Positions 8,177-16,957 of a stretch of DNA of 64,000 nucleotides are shown piece by piece (the first letter of the stretch is position 1; every line of letters starts with the position of its first letter). Location of the stretch: assembly GCA_017413255.1 (NCBI GenBank), contig JAFPUC010000008.1, positions 1 through 64,000 on the forward strand. Reading direction: 5' to 3'. The position numbers and the translations under genes are program-made. Below the pieces are notes generated by a model. The model was given only the letters and a program-made list of their open reading frames with translations. It did no database searches and had not been told where the DNA came from. The stretch is from Aeriscardovia sp. Lineage in GTDB: Bacteria; Actinomycetota; Actinomycetes; Actinomycetales; Bifidobacteriaceae.

Positions 8177-9661
8177 ATGACCGCTTTCAGTTCTCTTAGC
8201 GACAAATTAACAAAAGTCTTTTCCTTCGCCCACTCGAAGGGAAAGCTGAGCGAAAAAGACATAGACAAAACCGTATCCGGCATTAGGACGGTCCTTTTGG
8301 ATGCCGACGTTTCGCTTCCCGTGGTTCAAAAGTTCTGCGACCAGGTAAAGCAGAAGGCCATGGGATCTGAAGTCTCAAAGTCCTTAAACCCCAGCGAGCA
8401 AGTGGTGAAGATCGTCTACGGGGAGCTGGAAAGCGCCCTGGGGGAAGGGATAGAAAGGCCCCTTCGCTTTTCCAAAGTCCCCCCCACCGTAATAATGCTT
8501 TTGGGGCTTCAGGGAGCGGGAAAAACCACGCTGGCGGGAAAACTCGCCTACTGGCTAAAGCAAACCGGCCACTCTCCCCTTTTGGTGGCAGCCGACCTTC
8601 AAAGGGCGGCTGCAGTAGAGCAGGTTTCCAAGGTAGCCAAGGAAGCGGGGGCCGGAATCTACACCCCAGATCTCAGCGGGTTTTTAAGCCGCAAGAACCC
8701 GGTCAAGGTTTCAAAAGACGCCATAGACTACGCCAAAAGGAAGCTCTATGACGTGGTAATAATCGATACTGCAGGGCGCCTTGCTGTAGATGATTCTCTC
8801 ATAAAGGAGGCGTCGCAGATAAAGAAGGCGGTAAACGCCAACGAAGTTCTGCTGGTGGTCGATTCCATGATCGGCCAGGACGCCGTGCGCGTGGCTGAGG
8901 CCTTCGACAAAGGCGTGGGCTTTACGGGAATCGTCCTTACAAAGCTGGATGGAGACGCCAGGGGAGGGGCCGCCCTTTCGGTTACAGGGATGACCGGAAA
9001 GCCCATCCTCTTTGCCTCCGACGGAGAGAGGCTTAAAGACTTTGAAGTCTTCCACCCGGACCGCATGGCCAGCAGGATCCTAGACATGGGAGACACCCTA
9101 ACCCTGATAGAGAAGGCCGAGAGGGAGTTTGACGAAAAGAGCGGGGAGGAAGTCGCAAAGAAGATAAAGGCCGGAAGCTTCGGCCTTGACGACTTTGTGA
9201 GCTCTCTGGAGCAGATCCGCAAAATGGGCTCTTTAAAGAAAATGCTCATGATGCTTCCGAGCATGAACCAGTACAGAAACCAGATAGAGGATATGGATGA
9301 AAGCAGGCTGGACAGGATCACCGCCATCATCTCTTCCATGACCCCCCAGGAAAAAGCAAACCCCGACATCATCAACGGATCTAGGAGATCTAGGATCGCA
9401 AAGGGCTCCGGAACGAATGTGAGCGAGGTAAATTCCCTTCTCGCCCGTTTTGCCCAGGCCTCCAAAATGATGAAAAAGATGGGACCCAACATGGCAGGAG
9501 GGCCCATGATGACAGACTTTGGAATGGGAAGCGCCCCCGCCAGGCCCTCTTCAAAAAAGGGATCGGGCAAGAAAAAGAAATTCAAGTCCGGAAACCCGGC
9601 CAAGAGGGAAGAGGAAGAAAGGGCCCTTTTGGAGAGGCTGAACAACAAAAAACTGGAGTAG
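8177..9661 (+). CDS. ffh: Signal recognition particle GTPase Ffh
   Basis: Protein component of SRP. It binds signal sequences and 4.5S RNA and targets nascent membrane proteins to FtsY. The 494 residues contain an N domain (1-100), the G domain with GLQGAGKTT (P-loop, about 111-119), DTAGRL (G3) and TKLDGDARGG (G4 region), and a Met-rich M domain from about 330 (KMLMMLPSM, KMMKKMGPNMAGGPMM), ending in a basic tail. The start at 8177 is preceded by GAGGGG. It is co-directional with cysS and overlaps or abuts the EEP gene (stop 9661, next start 9663). Confidence 0.97.
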   Translation: MTAFSSLSDKLTKVFSFAHSKGKLSEKDIDKTVSGIRTVLLDADVSLPVVQKFCDQVKQKAMGSEVSKSLNPSEQVVKIVYGELESALGEGIERPLRFSKVPPTVIMLLGLQGAGKTTLAGKLAYWLKQTGHSPLLVAADLQRAAAVEQVSKVAKEAGAGIYTPDLSGFLSRKNPVKVSKDAIDYAKRKLYDVVIIDTAGRLAVDDSLIKEASQIKKAVNANEVLLVVDSMIGQDAVRVAEAFDKGVGFTGIVLTKLDGDARGGAALSVTGMTGKPILFASDGERLKDFEVFHPDRMASRILDMGDTLTLIEKAEREFDEKSGEEVAKKIKAGSFGLDDFVSSLEQIRKMGSLKKMLMMLPSMNQYRNQIEDMDESRLDRITAIISSMTPQEKANPDIINGSRRSRIAKGSGTNVSEVNSLLARFAQASKMMKKMGPNMAGGPMMTDFGMGSAPARPSSKKGSGKKKKFKSGNPAKREEEERALLERLNNKKLE

Positions 9662-9662
9662 G

Positions 9663-10697
9663 ATGCTCGCCTTTCACGTCGTCTGCTGGGTCTTCACTTC
9701 CTTTTTTGCAGCCTGGCTGCTTTTGCGCCTCGTTCCGGCGGGGCTGGACAGCAAAAGGCCCCTTACAGAGTTGATAGCGCTGTGCCCCTACGCAGCCTTG
9801 GCCGAGCTTCTTTTCACCATCCTTTCCTACGCCGGAGGGGACTGGGGATGCGGAATTTTGGGGAGCATCTTTGTTTTATGGGAAATTTGGTTTTTAAGAT
9901 CCTACCTTTTCGGCAAAAGGCCCAGGCTTTCCGGCCCGCTTCTTACCGTTATGACCGTAAACTGCAGGTACGGCAGGGCGAGCGCAAAAGAAATTGAAAA
10001 TTTTGCAAACGAGCAGGCTGTAGACATCCTTTCCCTTCAGGAGGTCAGCTCCGAGTTAAAGGAAAAAGTCTCCCACTTCGATTCGTTCCCCTATCAGGTT
10101 TGCGGGGAGCCCTGCCCTGAAGACAACGGGGGATTTAACATGATCCTAAGCCGAAAAGAGCCCCTCGCCTTCGCCGCTTCAAGCGTGGATCTGTGTGCGG
10201 CGCAGTGCCCCGCCATAAAGGTAGACTTTGAAGGGGAAGTCGTCTTGGCTGCAAGCGTGCACCCCAAGTCCCCCCACCGCGGAGGAGAGTACTGGGGATG
10301 GGGCGTAAACCACCTGGCATCTTTTCTCTGCTTTTTGGGAAGGGAGGTTAAAATGCCCAGGTTCTGCCCCCGCCTCGGCCTAAAAGAACCCAAAGCCAAA
10401 AAAGAGGCCGATTTTGTGGTGGTGATGGGGGATATGAACTCTTCCTTGGATCTTCCTTCCTTCAGGGCGGTTCTCAGATCCGGCATGAAAGATTCTTCTA
10501 TGGACACCCATTCAGGCCCCCACCCCACTTTTCCGGCCACGTGGAAGGGCTGGCACGAAGTTTTGGAGCTGGACCACGTCCTTCACTCTTCAGGCCTTAA
10601 AAGCTGCTTTGTAAAAACGAAAAAGATTGCCGGCACCGATCACTTGGCGCTTATAAGCCGGCTTGGAAAAGAAAAGGGCTCAAGTACTATACTTTAA
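9663..10697 (+). CDS. Membrane-anchored endonuclease/exonuclease/phosphatase (EEP) family protein
   Basis: The 344 residues begin with about three hydrophobic segments (residues 1-25, 37-58, 60-85), followed by an EEP/DNase I-like hydrolase domain from about residue 100. Catalytic motifs are visible: MTVNCRYG (Asn), ILSLQEV (Glu), VVMGDMNSS (Asp and Asn) and the final GTDHLALISRL (Asp-His pair). Such proteins may cleave phosphodiesters or phospholipid head groups at the outer face of the membrane; the substrate cannot be read from the sequence. The placement between ffh and rpsP recalls Bifidobacterium. The start is 2 bp after ffh with no intergenic ribosome site, suggesting coupling. Confidence 0.8.
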   Translation: MLAFHVVCWVFTSFFAAWLLLRLVPAGLDSKRPLTELIALCPYAALAELLFTILSYAGGDWGCGILGSIFVLWEIWFLRSYLFGKRPRLSGPLLTVMTVNCRYGRASAKEIENFANEQAVDILSLQEVSSELKEKVSHFDSFPYQVCGEPCPEDNGGFNMILSRKEPLAFAASSVDLCAAQCPAIKVDFEGEVVLAASVHPKSPHRGGEYWGWGVNHLASFLCFLGREVKMPRFCPRLGLKEPKAKKEADFVVVMGDMNSSLDLPSFRAVLRSGMKDSSMDTHSGPHPTFPATWKGWHEVLELDHVLHSSGLKSCFVKTKKIAGTDHLALISRLGKEKGSSTIL

Positions 10698-10810
10698 TTT
10701 GAAATGCGCCCACCGCCCCTCTCGCGCGGCGCATGCAAAAAAATGACTGATTTGTTTATGCCCCACTTAAATGGAGAGGTCAGATTTCTTTTAAAAAAGG
10801 AGTTAGTGCC

Positions 10811-11194
10811 GTGTCTACAAGGATCAGGCTAAAGCGTACGGGAAAGATTCATGACCCTCAATACCGCGTGGTGGTGGTCGATCAGCGCAAGAAGCGCGAC
10901 GGAGAGGCCATAGAGGAGTTGGGATACTACAACCCCAATCCCAATCCCTCCCTCATACACATAAATTCCGAGAGGGTCCAGCACTGGCTTTCCCTCGGGG
11001 CCCAGCCCTCCGATCCCGTTTTGGTGCTTCTTAAAATCACAGGAGACTGGCAGAAGTTCAAGGGCCTGCCCGGCGCGGAGGGCACCTTGAAGATGCCAGA
11101 GCAGAAGGTAAGCGCCCAAAAGAAGATCGAAGAGGCTTCGGATGAAGCCCAGGCCCTCAAGGCCAAGCACGCGGCCGATAAAGTCGGAGAGTAA
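10811..11194 (+). CDS. rpsP: Ribosomal protein bS16
   Basis: 30S subunit protein. The core [13 protein letters not shown] through [15 protein letters not shown] is standard bS16 (about 80 residues). A charged C-terminal extension of about 45 residues (from [12 protein letters not shown], Ala/Lys/Glu-rich) is the usual actinobacterial form. The start is GTG 10811 with AAGGAG 8 bases upstream, so the non-ATG start is well supported. A 113-bp gap before it probably holds the promoter of the rpsP-rimM-trmD unit. A strong terminator follows 18 bp after the stop. Confidence 0.96.
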   Translation: MSTRIRLKRTGKIHDPQYRVVVVDQRKKRDGEAIEELGYYNPNPNPSLIHINSERVQHWLSLGAQPSDPVLVLLKITGDWQKFKGLPGAEGTLKMPEQKVSAQKKIEEASDEAQALKAKHAADKVGE

Positions 11195-11211
11195 GGATTT
11201 ATAAAAAGCTT

Positions 11212-11252
11212 GGGCGCGGCAAGGAAATCCCTGCCGCGGCCTTTTCTTTTTT
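11212..11252 (+). terminator. Terminator/attenuator after rpsP
   Basis: GC-rich hairpin: GGGCGCGGCAAGG (11212-11224) pairs with CCTGCCGCGGCC (11230-11241) with one mismatch and one bulge, followed by TTTTCTTTTTT. It sits between rpsP and rimM, so most transcripts probably end after S16 while some read through into rimM and trmD, matching the higher demand for a ribosomal protein. Confidence 0.8.
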
Positions 11253-11282
11253 GTTTTCCGTCCTGATTTTGGAGATTTCAAG

Positions 11283-11780
11283 ATGGATTTAGTTAGAGTC
11301 GGAAAGATAACCAAGCCCCACGGGGTGAGGGGGGAAGTTGTATTTTCCCTCACCACCGACGAGCCTGAAAAGCGCCTGAAAAAAGGAGCTGTGCTCTTTG
11401 ACGAAAACGGCGCCCTGTATACGGTAAAAGGCAAAAGGAGTTTCCAATCCCAGATCCTCCTCTCCCTCTTCCAGGTCGATGACAGAGGGAAGGCAGAAGC
11501 CATGAGGGGAAAAGAACTTTTTGCCCAGGCCGAGCCTTCCGACGAAAGAGGGATATATTTTAAAGACCTTCCCGGCCTTTTGATAGAAGAAGAGGACGGA
11601 GAAAAAATCGGCGTTATCAGCGGCGTCATCGACAACTCCCAGATCCTGCTTGAAGTGAAGAGGAAGGATGGCAGATGCCTAATCCCCTGGGCAAAAGAGT
11701 TTATAAAGCAGGTGGACTTAAAAGGTGGAAAAATTATAATGAATCTTCCTACGGGGCTTTTGTCGGCATGCAGCTATTAA
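11283..11780 (+). CDS. rimM: 16S rRNA processing protein RimM
   Basis: 30S maturation factor that binds uS19 and helps the 3' major (head) domain of 16S rRNA to fold. At 165 residues it has the N-terminal beta-barrel motif VGKITKPHGVRGEVVFSL (about 5-22) and the C-terminal PRC-barrel, with DLPGLLIEEEDGEKIG and VKRKDGRCLIPWAKEFIKQVD. It lies between bS16 and TrmD as in most bacteria, but the KH-domain gene (khpA) that usually separates rpsP and rimM in Actinobacteria is absent. Confidence 0.93.
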   Translation: MDLVRVGKITKPHGVRGEVVFSLTTDEPEKRLKKGAVLFDENGALYTVKGKRSFQSQILLSLFQVDDRGKAEAMRGKELFAQAEPSDERGIYFKDLPGLLIEEEDGEKIGVISGVIDNSQILLEVKRKDGRCLIPWAKEFIKQVDLKGGKIIMNLPTGLLSACSY

Positions 11781-11810
11781 CCGGCCCCGACCTACTGTAA
11801 AGCAGGCAAC

Positions 11811-12245
11811 ATGATTTTTCGATCGCAATTCAGCGGGCCCCGCAAGGCCGGGGAGTGCTGGCTAGACGCCATAAGCCTATTTTTTATGCTGATGTGCGCC
11901 ACAACATGTATGAGCATGGGTAGGGGGCTGGAAACATGGTGCTTCATGCTGGCCCTTCTCTTCGAGAGCGTGTCTTATGGTTTAGACGAGCTGGCGAGGG
12001 TCAAGATCTTTAAGCTCGGCCCCCAGGGCCTTAAGAACCTCAAAGACGGGATCCTGAATAATCCGGACTTCAAGTCCGTCCCTCCCCAGAATTTCCCCAA
12101 CCCCCAGTTTTTGCAAAACGCCCCCCAAAACGGGAACTTCCTTGTGGCCAGGGGGAACTTCAGAACCCTTTTGATGTGGCGAACAATAACGAGCTTCATC
12201 TGCTGGGCCTTGGTGATAATAGGCTTTATAGGCACAATTTTCTAA
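11811..12245 (+). CDS. Small membrane protein of unknown function
   Basis: A 144-residue protein with hydrophobic segments at about residues 18-33 (DAISLFFMLMCATTC), 41-52 (WCFMLALLFESV) and 122-144 (at the C-terminus, WRTITSFICWALVIIGFIGTIF), separated by a Pro/Asn/Gln-rich linker (PDFKSVPPQNFPNPQFLQN). I do not recognise the family. It lies between rimM and trmD, an arrangement not usual for this operon, and its stop overlaps the trmD start (TAATG), so it is translated as part of the operon. A link to ribosome assembly is not implied by its sequence. Confidence 0.6.
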   Translation: MIFRSQFSGPRKAGECWLDAISLFFMLMCATTCMSMGRGLETWCFMLALLFESVSYGLDELARVKIFKLGPQGLKNLKDGILNNPDFKSVPPQNFPNPQFLQNAPQNGNFLVARGNFRTLLMWRTITSFICWALVIIGFIGTIF

Positions 12246-13021
12246 TGCTGATAGATCTTATTTCCATTTTTCCCTCCTATTTTGACGTCTTGAAGCTGGG
12301 CCTTTTCGGAAAGGCCATGGAAAAAGGCGTCGTAGAAGTAAATGCCGTAAACCTTCGAGACTTTGCAAAGGGCGTACACAGATCCGTAGATGACACCCCC
12401 CTCGGCGGGGGGGCCGGAATGGTGATGAAACCCGAAGTGTGGGCTAGCGCGTTGGAAAAAGTCATAGGTGAAGGAGACCCCCTCATCCTCTACCCCTGCG
12501 CTTCCTCCTCCCTTTTTACCCAAAAGAAAGCCCACGAGCTCTCAAAAGAAAAATGGCTGGTGGTTTGCTGCGGAAGGTACGAAGGGATAGACGAGAGAGT
12601 GTGGGAATGGTGCAAGAACCGGGGCTGGAGGGTGGAAGGCTTCTGCCTTGGAGACTACATACTTTCAGGAGGGGAGAGCGCGGCCTGCGTAATGCTTGAA
12701 GCGGTGTGCAGGCTCCTTCCCGGCTTTATGGGAAACTGCCGGTCTTTGGAGGAAGAATCGTACGAAACCGGTATTTTGGAGCACAACCAGTACACCAGGC
12801 CCTTTCTTTGGAGAGGGATGGAAGCGCCAAAGATTCTCATTTCCGGAGACCATGGGAAAGTAGATCAATTCAGGCGCGAAGAAGGCCTGAAAAAGACCGA
12901 TGCCTTCAGGCCCGACCTCATAGAAAAACTTGAATGCAAGGACTTGACTAAATCGGATGCTAAGCTTTTGATTCAGCTAGGATGGGATTTAAGCGGAAAA
13001 AATCCGAAAAAGGAGGATTAG
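12245..13021 (+). CDS. trmD: tRNA (guanine-N1)-methyltransferase
   Basis: SAM-dependent SPOUT (trefoil-knot) enzyme that makes m1G37 in tRNAs and prevents frameshifting. The 258 residues begin MLIDLISIFPSYFDVL. The knot region contains LVVCCGRYEGIDERV and LGDYILSGGES, the SAM-binding segments. Asp-Asp-Thr-Pro-Leu-Gly-Gly-Gly-Ala-Gly-Met near residue 50 is also conserved. The start is set at ATG 12245, which overlaps the stop of the preceding gene; a longer in-frame reading to 12176 has no homologous sequence. The downstream flavoprotein-fold gene starts directly after the stop. Confidence 0.95.
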   Translation: MLIDLISIFPSYFDVLKLGLFGKAMEKGVVEVNAVNLRDFAKGVHRSVDDTPLGGGAGMVMKPEVWASALEKVIGEGDPLILYPCASSSLFTQKKAHELSKEKWLVVCCGRYEGIDERVWEWCKNRGWRVEGFCLGDYILSGGESAACVMLEAVCRLLPGFMGNCRSLEEESYETGILEHNQYTRPFLWRGMEAPKILISGDHGKVDQFRREEGLKKTDAFRPDLIEKLECKDLTKSDAKLLIQLGWDLSGKNPKKED

Positions 13022-13417
13022 ATGAAGCTTACCGAAGAGATGAAAGACTGTGTAAACCACAACCTGTGCTACGTTGCCACCGAAAGCGATGAAGGCAAAC
13101 TAGATCTTGGCCCTAAGATGAGCATGCAGGTTTTAGACGATTCGCACCTGATGTACTACGAGAGGACCGCAGGCCAGACCTACAGGAATCTTGAGGCCAA
13201 CGGCAAAATCTGCATAGCCGCCGCAAATTTGGAGAAAAAGACGGGCTTCCGCTTTTATGGAAAAGTGGTCCTGCACAGGGACGGGAAAATCTTTGAAGAT
13301 GCGCAGCGATATGCTGAAACGCACTCTCTAAAGAAGCCCACCGTGGTTCCCGTGATAGAAGTGACCGAGATTCAGTACCTGGATCCGGCCAGGGCGGGAA
13401 AGGATTACGAAGGCTAA
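13022..13417 (+). CDS. Pyridoxamine 5'-phosphate oxidase-like flavin-binding protein
   Basis: A 131-residue protein with the split-barrel fold of PNPOx-related FMN- or F420-binding proteins. It has an early Cys-Tyr-Val-Ala-Thr strand (NHNLCYVATESDEG), the ligand-loop segment LGPKMSMQVLDD, a strand MYYERTAGQTYRNLEANG and the second-half strand FRFYGKVVLHRDG. The substrate is unknown, and the family includes many uncharacterised small reductases. Its ATG follows the trmD stop with no gap, so it is part of the rpsP-trmD transcript. It converges with the nitroreductase gene across 4 bp. Confidence 0.72.
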   Translation: MKLTEEMKDCVNHNLCYVATESDEGKLDLGPKMSMQVLDDSHLMYYERTAGQTYRNLEANGKICIAAANLEKKTGFRFYGKVVLHRDGKIFEDAQRYAETHSLKKPTVVPVIEVTEIQYLDPARAGKDYEG

Positions 13418-13421
13418 GCTT

Positions 13422-14048
13422 CTACTTTATTACCCTGAAGTGCTCCGGGGCCCGGACCGTGTCCTTGGCTGCCGGGGCTTTTTCTATGGATCCAAACGGC
13501 ATCTGCGCATCCAGCACCCAGTCGGGATTTACGTTGTAGGCGGTCCTGACCGCGACTTCGAGCCCCAAAAAGTGCTGGAGGCTGGCTCCCATTCCGATTT
13601 TTGAAAGTCCAAGCCACATGGCGTATTCAGCCATCCCCACTTCCTGGGCGAGGAATCTGTCTATAGCGGGCTCATACTCGGTAAAGGTTTCTTTAAGGCC
13701 GCTTCCCACTTTTGAGTCGCTAAAGAACAATACGGTTCCGTTGCCCTTTGAAAAACTGTCGCAAAGGCCCCTGCGCTTCGTCCATGCGTCCTCGGCTTCG
13801 GGGTGGTTCTCGTACCTTTCCTTCATCGCCCCCGGCACTAAGTCCCTCCAAAACAGCAAATTTTCATTGCCCAAAAGAAGCAGGATCCTTTGCGCCCTGG
13901 CATTGAAGGAAGAAGGCACGGAGGAAAATATCTGGTGGAGGTAGGATTCTACTTCTTCATCCTTCACATCCGCCTTTCCCAGGTGGTATACGCTCCTTCT
14001 TGCCCTGAGGGTGGAAATAAAATCTTCTCCAGCTTTAAAATCGGTCAT
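13422..14048 (-). CDS. Nitroreductase family protein (Frm2/HBN1-like)
   Basis: A 208-residue FMN-dependent nitroreductase fold. STLRARRSVYHLG (about 9-21) is the phosphate-binding Arg-Arg motif. SVPSSFNARAQRILLLLGNE and the later LAQEVGMAEYAMWLGLSKIGMGASLQH match the subgroup related to yeast Frm2/Hbn1, which reduces nitro compounds and affects lipid signalling and stress. The natural substrate is unknown. It is followed by (downstream of) rsmD in the same direction with only one base between stop of rsmD and this start, suggesting co-transcription of recG-rsmD-nitroreductase. Confidence 0.8.
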   Translation of the reverse strand: MTDFKAGEDFISTLRARRSVYHLGKADVKDEEVESYLHQIFSSVPSSFNARAQRILLLLGNENLLFWRDLVPGAMKERYENHPEAEDAWTKRRGLCDSFSKGNGTVLFFSDSKVGSGLKETFTEYEPAIDRFLAQEVGMAEYAMWLGLSKIGMGASLQHFLGLEVAVRTAYNVNPDWVLDAQMPFGSIEKAPAAKDTVRAPEHFRVIK

Positions 14049-14049
14049 T

Positions 14050-14592
14050 TTACTCCTCCGCCTTTTTTAAAATTTCGCAGGCCGTAGAACCTGATTTCAT
14101 AGTTTTTAAGGCCTCAAGCCCAAAGGGATGAAAATCTTCCTTTTCCCTTTCGGCTACAATATATCCCCCGGGGCTTAGCAAATTTATAGAGGCGGAAAGT
14201 ATTTTTTCAAAGCTTTCGCTTTCTACTCCGTAGGGGGGGTCTAAAAAGATGAGATCAAATTTTTCTTTGCACCCTTCCAAAAACTTTTCAGCCTTCGCGC
14301 ACCGGATTTCCACCCTTTTCCCCCCTCTTTGAAAGGGAAGGGCGTTTTGCTTCAGGCATTTTGCGGCCTGCCGGGATGAATCGACGCAAAAAAGTTCTTC
14401 AGATCCGCGCGAAAGAGCTTCCAGCCCCAAAGCCCCGCTTCCCGCAAAAAGGTCTAAAACCCTTTCTCCTAAGGCCCCATGGGCTTCCAGGGAGGAAAAA
14501 ATGGATTCTTTAAGCTTGGACGTCGTGGGCCTGGTTCCGCTTTTTGGAACTTCAAGTTCCAGGCCTTTGTATTCTCCTGCTATTATCCTCAT
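14050..14592 (-). CDS. rsmD: 16S rRNA m2G966 methyltransferase
   Basis: SAM-dependent Rossmann methyltransferase acting on the assembled 30S subunit. The 180 residues start MRIIAGEYKGLELEVP and contain RPTTSKLKESIFSSL (conserved RP.....r...fn.l), the SAM motif VLDLFAGSGALGLEALSRG and the catalytic FLDPPYG (N/D-P-P-Y). The start overlaps the recG stop as TGATG. A coaD gene often follows rsmD in other actinobacteria; it is not present here. Confidence 0.93.
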   Translation of the reverse strand: MRIIAGEYKGLELEVPKSGTRPTTSKLKESIFSSLEAHGALGERVLDLFAGSGALGLEALSRGSEELFCVDSSRQAAKCLKQNALPFQRGGKRVEIRCAKAEKFLEGCKEKFDLIFLDPPYGVESESFEKILSASINLLSPGGYIVAEREKEDFHPFGLEALKTMKSGSTACEILKKAEE

Positions 14593-16679
14593 CAGAACCT
14601 TATTAAAAACGACTCGTACTTTTTCAAAAACTCTTCGGATTTTTCGTTCAAAAGCGGGAAGGAAGGGAAATCCAGTCTTTCAGCCTCGCTTTTGGCCGCC
14701 TGCAAAATATCTAAGTCCTTCATCACGCTTAGGAATTTGAAGGAAGAAGACTTTCCCGCCTGTTCGCCTCCCAAAACGTCCCCCTCCCCCCTGTTTTGCA
14801 TATCGAAGGCGGACACCTCCCTTCCGCTGGAGCTTTCTTTCATAACTTCCAGCCTGCGGGCGGCGTCCTCCTCGGGCTCTTTTGAAATGAGGAATGTCCA
14901 TGAAGGGGTGCCGTCTCTTCCTACTCTCCCCCGGAACTGGTGAAGCTGGGAAAGGCCAAAGCGGTTGGCGTCAAAAATGACCATGCAGCTGGCTTTCGAC
15001 ACGTCTACACCCGTCTCCACGACGCTGGTGGAAACAAGGAGGGGGGAGGATCCTGAAGCGAAGGAAGCCATTATCTCTTCTTTTTCCGAAGCGCTGTTTT
15101 TGCCTGTAAGGGAAGAAATGGGCACGCCCTTGAACTGTGGAAGGGCAGAGAGCCTGGAGGAGATTTCCTCCACCGAGTGCATCTTTTCCCCGCTTTTTAC
15201 CGCAGGGCAGATCGCAAACACCCTCCTGCCTTTTTCAATTTCCTTTCTGCAGTGCCAAAAGAGCCTGGCCATGTTTTCGCTCTCCCCTTCTTCTATTAGA
15301 ACCGTCCTTGCCGGCGCCTGCTCCTTTCTTGGCTCAAGGTGGCTGATTGAAAGGTCGGAAAAGAAGGCCATGGCCAGGGAGCGGGGTATCGGGGTGGCGC
15401 TCATGGCAAGAAGGTGGGGCCGTATCTTTCCTTCTGAAAAGCTTCCCCTCTGCATCACTCCGAAGCGGTGCTGCTCGTCTATTACCGCCAGCCCCAGGTT
15501 TTTAAAGCGAAGGGAATAAAAGGCTGAGTGGGTGGCAACTATAAGGCAGGGACGCCCCATCCTGAGGGCCTCGTTTATCGCGTCTTTGTCAGACTTTTTA
15601 ACCCCTCCTGAAAGGAAGTAAAGATCGGGCGCAGAAAGCCCCAATAAGCTGAGCAGCTTTTTAAAGTTCTTGTAGTGCTGCCAGGCCAAAACCACCGTGG
15701 GAGCTACAAGAAGGGCCTGTTTTCCAGCAGAAACGCACTTTAGCATGCTAAGCAGGGCCACGATCGTCTTTCCCGTGCCTACGTCGCCTTCCAAAAGCTT
15801 TTTCATGGGTGTTTTCTTTCCCATTTCCTCGCCGATTTCCGCCACCGCCTGTTTTTGGGAGGGGGTAAGGGAGAAGGGAAGGCTTTTTTCAAGCACCTCA
15901 TCCAGGCCGGATCCGGAAACTATGGGGAAGGCCTCTTCGGATTCTGAGCGCTTTTTCATCTTTAAAAGGGCGCCCTGGCTTATCAGCGCCTCTTCCATCT
16001 TGAAGGTTTTTTTGGCCTTCTGCACATCCTCCATGCTTTCGGGCTTGTGGAGGGCGAAAAAGGCGTCTTTTCGGTGAAAAAGGCCGTAGGAAGGGAGGAG
16101 GGAAGGGGGAAGGATATCGGGGATGACAGTTTCTTTTAGGGCCAGAGAGATAAGTTTTGAAAGTTTTGAAGAATCCAGGCCATGGCGGCTCTTGTAGACC
16201 GCGTGGGGTTTTTGAGCTTCAAGGCAAAAGGCCCTCGCCTCCTCCATATTAGAAAAGGAGGTGATTTGGGGGTGGATGAGGCGAAAGCGCCTTCCGAAAG
16301 GAGAAATTTTCCCTTCTACGGCTGCAAGGCCCAAAGATTTTAAGAAATGCAGAAGGTAGTGCCTATAGGAGTTTTTTGCAGCAAAAAACATGCATTCTAT
16401 GCTTTTTTGGGAGTTCTTTTCAAAAAACTGCACCGTGCAGTAGATCTTGTCTCCAAGATAGGTGATTTCAGGCTCTCCAAATTCGCCTATTATGCACGCC
16501 TTCCGGCCGCCCTGCACTTGAGAGAGGGAGAAAATGGAACAGGGTTCAATGTAGCGCGAGGGCGAATACTCAAGCAGGTCTTCTACGCTTTCAAAGCCCG
16601 CTTCCCCCAGGAGCTTTAAATTTTTTTTGTCTTCGGCAAGGCTGGAGGGAGGATCTGACGGATTTACCCTTTCCTGCAC
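14592..16679 (-). CDS. recG: ATP-dependent DNA helicase RecG
   Basis: Branched-DNA helicase that reverses stalled forks and resolves recombination intermediates. The 695 residues hold an N-terminal wedge (OB-fold) domain and two RecA-like domains: Walker A EGDVGTGKT (about 286-294), VIDEQHRFG (DEAH-like box), SATPIPRSLA, SSLTGKNSASEKE, VETGVDVSKA and the motif VI region QLHQFRGRVGRDG. The start is GTG 16677-16679. It is a little shorter than the 730-750 residues of many actinobacterial RecG proteins, with no missing helicase motif. Confidence 0.95.
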   Translation of the reverse strand: MQERVNPSDPPSSLAEDKKNLKLLGEAGFESVEDLLEYSPSRYIEPCSIFSLSQVQGGRKACIIGEFGEPEITYLGDKIYCTVQFFEKNSQKSIECMFFAAKNSYRHYLLHFLKSLGLAAVEGKISPFGRRFRLIHPQITSFSNMEEARAFCLEAQKPHAVYKSRHGLDSSKLSKLISLALKETVIPDILPPSLLPSYGLFHRKDAFFALHKPESMEDVQKAKKTFKMEEALISQGALLKMKKRSESEEAFPIVSGSGLDEVLEKSLPFSLTPSQKQAVAEIGEEMGKKTPMKKLLEGDVGTGKTIVALLSMLKCVSAGKQALLVAPTVVLAWQHYKNFKKLLSLLGLSAPDLYFLSGGVKKSDKDAINEALRMGRPCLIVATHSAFYSLRFKNLGLAVIDEQHRFGVMQRGSFSEGKIRPHLLAMSATPIPRSLAMAFFSDLSISHLEPRKEQAPARTVLIEEGESENMARLFWHCRKEIEKGRRVFAICPAVKSGEKMHSVEEISSRLSALPQFKGVPISSLTGKNSASEKEEIMASFASGSSPLLVSTSVVETGVDVSKASCMVIFDANRFGLSQLHQFRGRVGRDGTPSWTFLISKEPEEDAARRLEVMKESSSGREVSAFDMQNRGEGDVLGGEQAGKSSSFKFLSVMKDLDILQAAKSEAERLDFPSFPLLNEKSEEFLKKYESFLIRF

Positions 16680-16706
16680 CCTTTGCCTTCCAAACCGGAT
16701 TGGCGC

Positions 16707-16901
16707 CTAAATATTGTGGCAGATCTTTCCCGCCTTGATGCAGGCCGTGCACACCCTCAGCTTTACGGTTCCGCCCATGCCGTCTTCAACCCTGAAAACC
16801 TGGAGGTTGGGCATGAAGCGCCTCTTGGTGCGCCTGTGGGAGTGGGATACGCTGTACCCCGTCTGCGGCTTCTTTCCGCACACCTGGCAGTATACTGACA
16901 T
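16707..16901 (-). CDS. rpmB: Ribosomal protein bL28
   Basis: 50S subunit protein of 64 residues. The N-terminal CQVCGKKP and the late [10 protein letters not shown] provide two CxxC pairs, so this is the zinc-binding form of bL28. [18 protein letters not shown] is the conserved RNA-binding stretch. It precedes recG in the same direction by 27 bp, a common actinobacterial arrangement (rpmB-recG-rsmD). Confidence 0.95.
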   Translation of the reverse strand: MSVYCQVCGKKPQTGYSVSHSHRRTKRRFMPNLQVFRVEDGMGGTVKLRVCTACIKAGKICHNI

Positions 16902-16957
16902 CTTAAACCTTCCTTACTTGGTGCCTAAAACTACTCAAGCATATTACAAAGCTTAGA

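Noticed and set aside
10698-10810. Structured RNA leader before rpsP
   Set aside because: The region has a GC-rich stretch (CGCGCGGCGC) but no convincing paired structure or known ribosomal-protein leader motif.
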